A DNA stretch of 64,000 nt from Dyadobacter linearis (lineage in GTDB: Bacteria; Bacteroidota; Bacteroidia; Cytophagales; Spirosomataceae). Under the pieces are notes generated by a model. It saw only the letters and a list, made by a program, of their open reading frames with translations, was not told where the DNA came from and did no database searches. Shown here piece after piece: positions 45,913-54,162 of the stretch; position 1 is the first letter of the stretch; each line of letters begins with the position of its first letter. The stretch spans positions 248,001 to 312,000 of the forward strand of contig NZ_CAJRAU010000001.1 in assembly GCF_907165045.1 (NCBI RefSeq). Reading direction: 5' to 3'. A program made the position numbers and the translations under genes.

Positions 45913-47139
45913 TTACTCCTTAAGATCACTGCTGCTCCCGGCTACCTGCGGAACCTGATAATATGCGTCGATTATCTCTGCGGGGTTCACAAAATGCTGT
46001 TTCAAATGCGGAATATGTTCGAGGAACAAATGCTCGTGATCCATTCCAATGTGGTTAAAAAGGACCAGATGCTGGTGGATCTGGCCCATATCACCCACGT
46101 GCGGCACCACCGGAATGCCCATACTTTTCGACAACAGGCTGATCGTCAGAAATTCCGAAACGCCGCCTACCCGTACCGCGTCCACCTGGCAAAAATCCAT
46201 CGCCTTCGCCTGGAAAAAATTCTTGAAAATCACTTTATTCGGAATGTGCTCTCCCGTCGCCACTTTAAACGGCGCAATCGTCCTGGCGATCGTCTGGTGG
46301 CCGATTACATCGTCGGGATGCGTGGGTTCTTCTATCCAAAACGGATTGATATCCCCCAACATGCTACATGTGTTTTGTGCCTCTGGCACTGTCCATTTTT
46401 GGTTGGCGTCGAGCATGATCGTGGCTTTTTCGCCGGCTGCTTTCCGGATTAGCGTTGCTCTCCGTATATCTCTGGCCGGATCGTTGGAGCCAACCTTTAA
46501 TTTTAATGCGGTAAAACCCTGGTTTATTGCTTTTTGTGTGTTTTCAATGATTTTTTCGTCTGAAAAATTAAACCAGCCCACCGAAGTGTCGTAGCCTTTG
46601 TAGCCTGTTTCCAGGACATTCGTACGCAAATTTCTTGTTGCCTGGTGCTCGGTGAGTATGGTCAGTGCCTGTTCCCTGCTGAGCACTTCTTCGAGGTAGC
46701 TCAGATCGAGGGTATTGACTAGCTGCTCAGGTGTGAGGTCGAGCAGCAGTTTCCAGAGTGGTACCCGTTTTGATTTCGCCCAAAGATCGTAACACGCATT
46801 CACAACCGCCGCCAGCGCCAGATGTACCACACCTTTGTGCGGCCCGAGCCAGCGAAAGGAAGGCGAGTCGACCATTTTACGATAAACAGTACCAAAATCC
46901 GACATTAGCTCCTCAATCTCCCTGCCTTTTAATGAAGCCGAAAGGTATTCTATCGCCCTGCAAACCAGGTCCGTACCGACGCCCAATGTGAACGCCAGGC
47001 CCACGCCCGTTACGGAAGTTTCCGTTTTCAGGCAGCAAACTGCGTAGGCATATTGCGGGTTAGTGTGCGTCGCGTCGGAACCGACCCCATCGGGCAGATC
47101 GAACCGTTTGTCTTTGACTTCAATAGCTACGATGTACAT
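45913..47139 (-). CDS. L-fuconate dehydratase (enolase superfamily)
   Basis: A 408-aa enzyme of the mandelate-racemase branch of the enolase superfamily. The start region FDLPDGVGSDATHTNPQYAY is typical of fuconate dehydratases, which convert L-fuconate to 2-keto-3-deoxy-L-fuconate with Mg2+. Seen residues are the KxK motif (LKLKVGSN), the metal ligands in MLDANQKW, WIEEPTHPDD and VATGEH, and the acid/base His in VPHVGDMGQ. It is the first gene of a dehydratase-SDR-fucP run and is 63 bp downstream of the cytochrome/DUF2231 gene without an obvious terminator between them. Confidence 0.9.
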   Translation of the reverse strand: MYIVAIEVKDKRFDLPDGVGSDATHTNPQYAYAVCCLKTETSVTGVGLAFTLGVGTDLVCRAIEYLSASLKGREIEELMSDFGTVYRKMVDSPSFRWLGPHKGVVHLALAAVVNACYDLWAKSKRVPLWKLLLDLTPEQLVNTLDLSYLEEVLSREQALTILTEHQATRNLRTNVLETGYKGYDTSVGWFNFSDEKIIENTQKAINQGFTALKLKVGSNDPARDIRRATLIRKAAGEKATIMLDANQKWTVPEAQNTCSMLGDINPFWIEEPTHPDDVIGHQTIARTIAPFKVATGEHIPNKVIFKNFFQAKAMDFCQVDAVRVGGVSEFLTISLLSKSMGIPVVPHVGDMGQIHQHLVLFNHIGMDHEHLFLEHIPHLKQHFVNPAEIIDAYYQVPQVAGSSSDLKE

Positions 47140-47202
47140 GCAGTGCGGGGATGTTAGGGTACATGTGAAGGGATTTCAAAAAGATGGTGGGTCAGGAACA
47201 GA

Positions 47203-48669
47203 TTATTTTTTAGCGCTCGTAAATTTCTTCTCTGCGGTAGTGTCGCTCCGGAAGCCGGTTTCGAAGTGTATCTTTTTGCCATTCTTTAATGCATCTTGTT
47301 CTTCCGAAGTCAATGCTGTGCTCCATAGAAATACCTTTTCCAGCGAAGCGATATTCGTTAATGCTTTGATATTGTTATTGTTAACTTTCGTTCCGCTCAA
47401 TGCCAGCTCACGTAGTTTCGTCAATTTCTCCAACTCACCCAACGTAGTTCCCCGCAGATCTGTGAAATTCAATATCAGTTTGCGCAACTCAGGAAACCGG
47501 GCGATCGTCTTTAAATCTTCATCCTTAACCGGCATTTTACCAAAATCCATAGCAACTATCTGATCCTTTATCGGCAGCAGATCGCTGATATCGCTGGATT
47601 TAAAAGTTGCCCTGTTGTAAAAATTGACAAACAATGCCGGCGACGCGGGAGCATATTGCCTGATCGTTCGATAGTTTGTATTCAAAGCTTTTATTTCTTC
47701 CGGATCGGCCGCTGCAAAATCATATATTTCTCCGGTCCGATTGCCGCCCAGAGTATTCTCTGCGTAGCTAACAATTGGATTTTGAGCCGGCAGTGCGGTT
47801 ACTTTTTGTTCAAAATCAGAACCCAGCTTTACCCACTCAGCGAGCAGCATTACCTCGTCGTCGGTGAGCTGCGCCTTGCCTCTGGGCGGCATGTGTTTTT
47901 TGTCTTCCAGTGGTAAATGTACCCGGCTTACCAGCAACCCAAGATCTGGTTTTGTAGTATCCCAAAGCATTCCGTTCTTGCCTCCTTTGGTCAAAAGTAC
48001 CTTTGTTTGCATTTGCAGCCCGCCTTTCGACTTTTCTGCATTGTGACAGGAATAACACTTTTGCTGCAAAACAGGCTGCACCAGATTTTCGTAAACTATC
48101 GCCTGCTTTATGGAAACCTGATTGGTCGTTTCAGTAGAATTATTCGGTGAAAATGTCAAAAAATCTTCTCCGTGCGTCAGGTTTCCACCCAAATGTCCCG
48201 CTACCAATAGCATAGCCAGAAACGTTACCGCAACCAGCTTCGCCGGAATTTTCCAGGGCGCCAGATATTTCGAAGCGCCGTACCAGGCTACACTTCCGAC
48301 CGATATTCCCACGCCCAGCCACTTGTGCCATAGTAAAGTCCGGGATACTTCGCTTTCTTCTTTAGACAAAATAAAACCTGAAAATGCAGCAACGGTTGCT
48401 GTAAACGTTCCCAGTAAAAGCAGCGTTTCGGCCAGTTCCGCATTCCAGCGGACAGAATCCTTTTTTTCGACAATAATGATCCAAAAAGCATAAAGCAGCA
48501 GCGCAACCAGCGGAAAATGCAGTACCGCCGGATGCAGCCGCCCCACAGGAAACAGCCAGTTTGGAATCGCTACACCCTTTTCAAATACCAATAAAAAAAT
48601 CAGCAGGCCATTCAGAAAGAAAGCCAGGTTATAAACGATTCCTTTCCAATTATCCAGGTAGCGGCGCAC
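47203..48669 (-). CDS. Membrane DUF2231 / cytochrome c / leucine-rich-repeat protein
   Basis: A 488-aa protein. Residues 1-165 contain about five hydrophobic helices of the DUF2231-like type (PNWLFPVGRLHPAVLHFPLVALLLY), anchoring it in the inner membrane. A planctomycete-type cytochrome c domain follows with haem motif CYSCH (Cys205) and an axial Met candidate (MPPRGKAQLTDDE). The C-terminal ~130 residues look like leucine-rich repeats (LRKLILNFTDLRG, LRELALSGTKVN). The start is GTG (48669); no closer ATG is available. It follows the DUF1501 gene by 12 bp, so the three genes form one operon. Function unknown; electron transfer is inferred from the haem motif. Confidence 0.82.
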   Translation of the reverse strand: MRRYLDNWKGIVYNLAFFLNGLLIFLLVFEKGVAIPNWLFPVGRLHPAVLHFPLVALLLYAFWIIIVEKKDSVRWNAELAETLLLLGTFTATVAAFSGFILSKEESEVSRTLLWHKWLGVGISVGSVAWYGASKYLAPWKIPAKLVAVTFLAMLLVAGHLGGNLTHGEDFLTFSPNNSTETTNQVSIKQAIVYENLVQPVLQQKCYSCHNAEKSKGGLQMQTKVLLTKGGKNGMLWDTTKPDLGLLVSRVHLPLEDKKHMPPRGKAQLTDDEVMLLAEWVKLGSDFEQKVTALPAQNPIVSYAENTLGGNRTGEIYDFAAADPEEIKALNTNYRTIRQYAPASPALFVNFYNRATFKSSDISDLLPIKDQIVAMDFGKMPVKDEDLKTIARFPELRKLILNFTDLRGTTLGELEKLTKLRELALSGTKVNNNNIKALTNIASLEKVFLWSTALTSEEQDALKNGKKIHFETGFRSDTTAEKKFTSAKK

Positions 48670-48681
48670 GATCGATGAATT

Positions 48682-50139
48682 TTAAGAAATAATGCCTTTT
48701 ACCAGCTTCCCAGCTACGTCCGTCAGGCGGTAGCGTCTCCCCTGGTGTTTGAAAATAAGCCGCTCGTGATCCAGCCCGAGTTGGTTGAGAATAGTAGCGT
48801 GCAGGTCGTGGACATGCACCGGGTCTTTCACGATATTGTACCCGAAATCGTCCGTTTCACCAAAAACCAGCCCCGGCTTAATGCCGCCTCCCGCCATCCA
48901 GATCGTAAATGCGCGCGGGTGGTGATCGCGGCCGTAATCGTCTTTGGTAAATTTGCCCTGACAGAAATTGGTCCGTCCAAACTCGCCTCCCCAGATCACC
49001 AGCGTTTCGTCCAGCAGGCCGCGCTGTTTCAGATCCGTGATCAATGCTGCCGAAGCCTGGTCCACATCTTTGCATTGCCCGGCTATTTCTTTGGGCAAGC
49101 CGGCGTGCCCGTCCCAGCCCTGGTGGTAAAGCTGAATAAACCGAACACCCTGCTCCGATAATTTCCTGGCCAGCAGGCAATTGGCCGCATAAGTCCCCGG
49201 CACCAGGCATTCCGGCCCATACATTTTAATGATCGATTCGGGTTCCTTGCTCATATCGGTGATCTCGGGTACCGCCGTTTGCATGCGATAAGCCATTTCA
49301 TATTGCTGGATCTTCGCCGTCACTTCCGGGTCGCCGAACTCATTGAAAGTGCCCTCATTCAGCGCAGCGAGCTTATCGAGCATCCGCCTCCGTTCAGAAC
49401 GGTCCATTCCTTCCGGGTCGCCGAGGTACAGCACTGGATTTTCGCCGCTGCTGAACTGTACGCCCTGGTGCACAGAATCGAGAAAACCATTGGTCCACAA
49501 TTTGGAATACACCCCCTGCCCATTTCCCTTGCCTCTTGAAAGCAGCACGCAAAAGCCCGGCAGGTTCTGATTTTCGCTGCCCAGCCCGTAACTCAGCCAC
49601 GAACCCATGCTCGGGCGGTTGCCCACCTGCGCGCCCGTCTGGAAAAAAGTAAGCGCGGGATCGTGGTTGATCGCGTCCGTGTTCATGGATTTGATGATGC
49701 AGATATCGTCCACAATGCGGGCGGTGTGCGGCAGCAGCTCGCTGATCCACGCGCCAGATTTTCCATGCTGTTTAAAATCAAATACCGAGCCCGCCAGTGG
49801 AAACCGGGTTTGGTTGGAAGTCATCCCCGTAAGCCGCTGCCCGCTCCTTATCGATTCAGGCAGGTCTTCACCGAACATTTTATTCAATAAAGGTTTATGG
49901 TCAAAAAGCTCAAACTGCGACGGTGCGCCGTTTTGAAAAAGATAGATCACGCGCTTGGCTTTCGGAGCGAAATGCGGCAGGCCCGAAACGATATCGTTTA
50001 CACTGTTCTCAGCATTCGATTTAAAAAGATCGGGAACCAGCAACGAACCCAGCGCGGCGCTTCCTATTCCAAGACTTAGTTTGGACAGAAAGTGCCTTCG
50101 GTTGGAGTTCATTCCAAAATCAAAAATCGGCTTTTCCAT
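48682..50139 (-). CDS. DUF1501 protein, Tat-exported (copy 1)
   Basis: A 485-aa protein. A twin-arginine signal begins NRRHFLSKLSLGIGSAALGS at about residue 13. The body matches DUF1501 (PF07394), placed in the alkaline phosphatase-like clan: PKAKRVIYLFQNGAPSQ, INHDPALTFFQTGAQVG, LVIWGGEFGRTNF, YGRDHHPRAF and VHDLHATILNQLGLD. The acidic/His motifs could bind metal as in sulfatases and phosphatases, but no activity is established for the family. It is 39 bp after the DUF1553 gene. A closely similar copy is at 59529-60995. Confidence 0.9.
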   Translation of the reverse strand: MEKPIFDFGMNSNRRHFLSKLSLGIGSAALGSLLVPDLFKSNAENSVNDIVSGLPHFAPKAKRVIYLFQNGAPSQFELFDHKPLLNKMFGEDLPESIRSGQRLTGMTSNQTRFPLAGSVFDFKQHGKSGAWISELLPHTARIVDDICIIKSMNTDAINHDPALTFFQTGAQVGNRPSMGSWLSYGLGSENQNLPGFCVLLSRGKGNGQGVYSKLWTNGFLDSVHQGVQFSSGENPVLYLGDPEGMDRSERRRMLDKLAALNEGTFNEFGDPEVTAKIQQYEMAYRMQTAVPEITDMSKEPESIIKMYGPECLVPGTYAANCLLARKLSEQGVRFIQLYHQGWDGHAGLPKEIAGQCKDVDQASAALITDLKQRGLLDETLVIWGGEFGRTNFCQGKFTKDDYGRDHHPRAFTIWMAGGGIKPGLVFGETDDFGYNIVKDPVHVHDLHATILNQLGLDHERLIFKHQGRRYRLTDVAGKLVKGIIS

Positions 50140-50178
50140 ATTGCTGTATGCATTATCGAAGCTTCCCGCGTGGCCGGA

Positions 50179-52497
50179 TCAGCTTTTTGTTATCGTTTCT
50201 TCCATATTATAAATGGTGCTGATCACCCGCATCAGCGCCGCCGCTTTCACCTGATCGGCTTTTGGCTCGTGCTTGCTGTCGCCCACATTCAATGCAGCGC
50301 CGGCTTTGGTTTTATGCTTCGAAAATGTCGCCAGTTCTTCGTGATAATAGTCGGTCAGCAACTTCACTTCGCCCGCATTCGGCTTTCGGCACACTACTCT
50401 TTGAAAAACCTCTTTGATCTGGTTTTCAACCGCAACAGGCGACATACTCAGCCGCTCGGCCAGCACGCGCGACGCTTCCAGAACGGTGGGATCATTGAGC
50501 ATCACCAGCGCCTGAAGCGGGGTATTGGTTTTCTGTCGCTTCACTTCGCAGTGGTCACGGTTGCTGGCGTCGAAGATGACCATCGAAGGCGGCGGCAATG
50601 TAAGTTTGATAAAAGTGTAAAGCCCCCGGCGGTACAATGCGCTGTCCTTATCCTGGATATAGCGCGCCAGACTGCCCCTGTTCGCGGTAGTCGCCTCCCA
50701 GATTCCTTTCGGCTGGTAAGGTTTCACACTCGGCCCGCCGATTTCATAGTTAAGTAAACCGCTGGTAGACAATACAATATCCCGTATCGACTCGGCTGGA
50801 ACACGGTAACGCGCACCTCTTGCCAGGTAGATATTCTCCGGATCCTTGTCTGTTTTTTCTTTGGTTGATTTGGAAGATTGCCTGTAAGTGGCCGAAGTGA
50901 CCATTTGCTTCACAAGCCTTTTAATATCCCAACCATGGTTCATAAAGTCGACCGCAAGCCAGTCCAGCAGCTCGGGGTGGCTTGGCAGCTCGCCCTGCAT
51001 CCCGAAATCCCCGGTACTCTTCACGAGTCCCCTACCAAATATCTCCTGCCAGATCTGGTTCACGAAAACGCGGGCAGTCAGCGGATTTTCCTTGCTCGTC
51101 GTCCACTGCGCCAGCCCGAGCCGGTTCTGCGCATATTTATTGGTGTCAAATCTCATTACCGCAGGCAATGCACTGGCAGTGACCACCTTGCCCGGCGCAT
51201 CATACACGCCGCGGTTCAGGATGTGTGTCGCCCGCGGCGCATCGTTTTCACCCATTACCGACACCACAATTTTTGAGGTGTCTTTTGTATTAATGAAACG
51301 GAGCAGGTTTTTTGCCTCGCTATTGGTGATCGTCAAAACGGGCGTTTTAGCCGGGCCGCTGCCTGCGCTGCCGTCGAAGCCTTTTTCTTTTGAGGTATTA
51401 AAAAACGCAAACAGCCGGTAATAATCTTCCTGTGAAACGGGATCGTACTTATGGTCGTGACATTGTGCACATTCTACGGTAAGACCCAGTATTCCCGAAC
51501 TGAATGTTTTGGTTTTATCAAGATGATATTCCACCCGGTATTCCTCGGGAATTACGCCGTCTTCTTCTGTGATTTTGTGGTTTCGTAAAAAGGCAGTAGC
51601 CAGTATTTGTTCTTTGTTTGGATTGGGAAGCAGATCACCCGCGAGCTGCCACACCAGGAACTTGTCGTAGGGTATATTGCCATTGAATGCGTGAATAACC
51701 CAATCGCGCCACGCCCATTGTGTGCGCACATCGTCGTTTTGGTAACCGTATGAATCCGCAAACCGCGCCACGTCGAGCCAGTGGATCGCCATTTTCTCTC
51801 CGTAAGCTTTTTCTGAAATAAGCTGATCGACGATCTTTTCGTAGGCGTTTGGCGCATCATCTTTTGCGAATTGCTCCTGCATTTCCAGCGACGGGGCCAG
51901 GCCGGTGAGGTCAAGCGATACACGTTTCAACAAATGCTCTTTCGCCGCTTGTTCACTCGGTTCGAGACCCGCCTTGTCCATTTTGGCGAGCGTGAAACGG
52001 TCTATTTCATTTTTACACCAATCCTCGTCAAGTACCTCCGGCAATGTGGCTTGCGTAGGAACCGTGAATGCCCAATGCTGCTCGTACTTCGCGCCCTGTG
52101 AGATCCAGTTTTTGATCAGAGCAATTTCATTTTCATTCAAAAGCCCCAAATGCGACCCGGGTGTGGGCATTTGATATTCGGGATCGGTAGAAGTGATCCG
52201 TTTGTACACCTCCGAAGCTTGCGGGTTACCGGGGACAATGGCGTATTTGTCTTTCCCTTCCAGCGCCGAATATGCATTTTCTGCAATATCCAACCGCAAA
52301 CCGGCTTCCCTTTTGTTGGCATCCGGCCCGTGGCAGGCGAAGCATTTGTCCGAAAGAATGGGGCGTACCTGATAGTTATAGGAGATACCTTTATCAGCCG
52401 TAACCCCTTTATTACCAAATCCTTTCCAAAACAAACCCGCAACCAAAATGACGATTCCGGAGAGGATAATATATTTGATCGGAGATGCAGCGCTCAT
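50179..52497 (-). CDS. DUF1549/DUF1553 protein with planctomycete cytochrome c (copy 1)
   Basis: A 772-aa exported protein. An N-terminal membrane anchor (YIILSGIVILVAGLFW) is followed by PSCyt1 with haem motif CFACHGPDANKREAGLRLD beginning at Cys52. DUF1549 spans about 140-360 (FTLAKMDKAGLEP, HWLDVARFADSYGYQNDD) and holds a second CxxCH at Cys343 (CAQCHDHKYDPV). DUF1553 then covers about 420-700 (LGLAQWTTSKENPLTARVFVNQIWQ, GPSVKPYQPKGIWEA, MVIFDASNRDHCEVKRQKTNTP). Biochemical function is unknown. Two haem sites suggest redox chemistry or electron transfer. ATG 52497 is taken because the earlier start is TTG. Confidence 0.88.
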   Translation of the reverse strand: MSAASPIKYIILSGIVILVAGLFWKGFGNKGVTADKGISYNYQVRPILSDKCFACHGPDANKREAGLRLDIAENAYSALEGKDKYAIVPGNPQASEVYKRITSTDPEYQMPTPGSHLGLLNENEIALIKNWISQGAKYEQHWAFTVPTQATLPEVLDEDWCKNEIDRFTLAKMDKAGLEPSEQAAKEHLLKRVSLDLTGLAPSLEMQEQFAKDDAPNAYEKIVDQLISEKAYGEKMAIHWLDVARFADSYGYQNDDVRTQWAWRDWVIHAFNGNIPYDKFLVWQLAGDLLPNPNKEQILATAFLRNHKITEEDGVIPEEYRVEYHLDKTKTFSSGILGLTVECAQCHDHKYDPVSQEDYYRLFAFFNTSKEKGFDGSAGSGPAKTPVLTITNSEAKNLLRFINTKDTSKIVVSVMGENDAPRATHILNRGVYDAPGKVVTASALPAVMRFDTNKYAQNRLGLAQWTTSKENPLTARVFVNQIWQEIFGRGLVKSTGDFGMQGELPSHPELLDWLAVDFMNHGWDIKRLVKQMVTSATYRQSSKSTKEKTDKDPENIYLARGARYRVPAESIRDIVLSTSGLLNYEIGGPSVKPYQPKGIWEATTANRGSLARYIQDKDSALYRRGLYTFIKLTLPPPSMVIFDASNRDHCEVKRQKTNTPLQALVMLNDPTVLEASRVLAERLSMSPVAVENQIKEVFQRVVCRKPNAGEVKLLTDYYHEELATFSKHKTKAGAALNVGDSKHEPKADQVKAAALMRVISTIYNMEETITKS

Positions 52498-52575
52498 TGC
52501 AGTCAACAGGGATTTGAGACACTAATATGCATGTACAACTTCCTCGGAAGCGTGCTATAACATATTAGAATGCTG

Positions 52576-52583
52576 CAAATCTA
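52576..52583 (-). promoter_or_regulatory. Candidate -7 element of the DUF1553 operon
   Basis: TAGATTTG on the minus strand matches TAnnTTTG about 79 bp upstream of ATG 52497, in the 184-bp gap after the TolC gene. The -33 side is T-rich without an exact TTG. Confidence 0.35.
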
Positions 52584-52681
52584 TGACTGTGAAATATGAA
52601 AAACTGATAACGGATTGCGCATTTGTGATACTCCGTTTGCATAATTACCTCGGGGCACTCCGAATTATGGAGTCTTGAAAA

Positions 52682-54145
52682 CTACCTTTCACCGATATTT
52701 CCGACAGAATAATAAAGCTGCGCCACTGCTTTCTGGTAGCCCGTCACGAGCTCCGCCATTTTCACTTTCATATCGATCAGCTTGGTTTCCCGGCTATTGA
52801 TCAGGAACAGCGTACTCTCTCCCAGCTCAAACTTCGCCAGCTCACCATCGACCAGGATCTGCTGGTTTTGAACACTTTGATTCTGAATAGCGAGCTGAGA
52901 TTCGTATGCTACCAGGTTATTGAATGCATTGAGAATACTCGTATTGATCTCTCGACCAGTCTGCTGTACGTCGTAGCGCAGCGCCTGCTGCCGCACTTTA
53001 ATCTCCTGCAATTTTCCTCGCTGCTCGCGCAGAAAAAGGGGAAAGGAAAAGTCTACGCCGAGCTTGTAGTTGTTCCAGCGGAGGTCGTAATATTCGGGAA
53101 CGTAGGAACCGAAATCCGTTCGGCTCGTGATCAGCGACGCGCTGACATTAAGCTTGGGTTTCAGCATTTCGCGCCGGTAATTTCGTTCAAGTTGCAGCTG
53201 TAAGCCCTTGTTTTTCAGCATTAAAAGTTGGGGATGCGCCGTGGATGCATAACTGATCAGCGTTTCGAGCTGGTTGCGGTAAAATTTCGAGCCGGGCGGT
53301 TCGGTCTCCTGAGGGACTGAATTCTCGGGCACTTCCACCGGTTCCTCGCGCTCGTTCCACAAGTGATTGGACATCAGCAGGCGCGCATTGTTCATTTCTA
53401 CCTTGATCTTTTCAAGCTGCAAGCTGCGTTCCTGGTAAGTAATAGCGGCTTCCACCGAATCTATCGCAGGTTTATCCCCCATTAATGTCTGATTTTTCAA
53501 AAACAAGAACCTTCTGTAAGCGAGATCTGCGCCGTCGCGGATCAATGTATATTGCCGGTAAGCATAAAACCAGTCCCAGTAACTTTTCACCGCATCATAC
53601 CAAACTGTATTGATCTCCTTGATCTTTTCTGCCTCCGCATAATTGACCATCACGCGTGCCTGCCGCAAAGTATTCCGCCGCGCGTCGATCAGAAGTCCCT
53701 GGCCCAGCGGGACATTCAACCCGAGCCCGGCGAGACCGGGTATGCCGGTTCGCGTTTCAGGATTGGTGTTTTCGCCGACGAACCGATCATAGCCAATCTT
53801 CAAATCCGCCCCTGCAAGCCAGAGAGGCACTTTTAGTTCATTAGACCAATTGTTATAATACTCCGTATTGCCGAATATCTTTCTGTTAAAACCGCTTTTC
53901 AGCGCCGGGTCAAAATCGCCCCACGCCTGCTGTACTTTTGCGCGCGCCTCCTCACTCAGAAGCCCGGCCTGCTTCACGATCGGGTGATTGGCAAGTACGA
54001 TCTGTTCCAGATCATGCAATGTAAAAACCCGCGCGGTACCTACGACCGTGTCCGCCTGAGCAAAGCAGGTTACCGGGCTGGTAACGAGCAAAAGCAGCAG
54101 GATAAGCACTGGTTTAGCTTTTATTAAATACTTCATGCTGAACAT
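52682..54145 (-). CDS. TolC-family outer-membrane efflux protein
   Basis: A 487-aa outer-membrane channel. The signal peptide MFSMKYLIKAKPVLILLLLL ends near CFAQ. Two repeated OEP regions follow with long coiled-coil helices (LEQIVLANHPIVKQAGLLSEEARAKVQ; RQQALRYDVQQTGREINTSILNAFNNLVAYES). The frame reaches 54235, but ATG 54145 is chosen because AAGGAAG precedes it and the signal peptide begins there. ATG 54163 overlaps the HlyD stop and is the alternative. Third gene of the exporter operon ABC membrane protein-HlyD-TolC. Confidence 0.9.
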   Translation of the reverse strand: MFSMKYLIKAKPVLILLLLLVTSPVTCFAQADTVVGTARVFTLHDLEQIVLANHPIVKQAGLLSEEARAKVQQAWGDFDPALKSGFNRKIFGNTEYYNNWSNELKVPLWLAGADLKIGYDRFVGENTNPETRTGIPGLAGLGLNVPLGQGLLIDARRNTLRQARVMVNYAEAEKIKEINTVWYDAVKSYWDWFYAYRQYTLIRDGADLAYRRFLFLKNQTLMGDKPAIDSVEAAITYQERSLQLEKIKVEMNNARLLMSNHLWNEREEPVEVPENSVPQETEPPGSKFYRNQLETLISYASTAHPQLLMLKNKGLQLQLERNYRREMLKPKLNVSASLITSRTDFGSYVPEYYDLRWNNYKLGVDFSFPLFLREQRGKLQEIKVRQQALRYDVQQTGREINTSILNAFNNLVAYESQLAIQNQSVQNQQILVDGELAKFELGESTLFLINSRETKLIDMKVKMAELVTGYQKAVAQLYYSVGNIGER

Positions 54146-54162
54146 TTTCACTTCCTTTCTCA

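Noticed and set aside
50092..50757. 221-aa open frame on the plus strand
   Set aside because: Antisense to the DUF1553 gene and the DUF1501 start; no motifs.
52642..52681. ACTCC/GGAGT stem after the TolC gene as a terminator
   Set aside because: Only 5 bp and no T-run on the minus strand.
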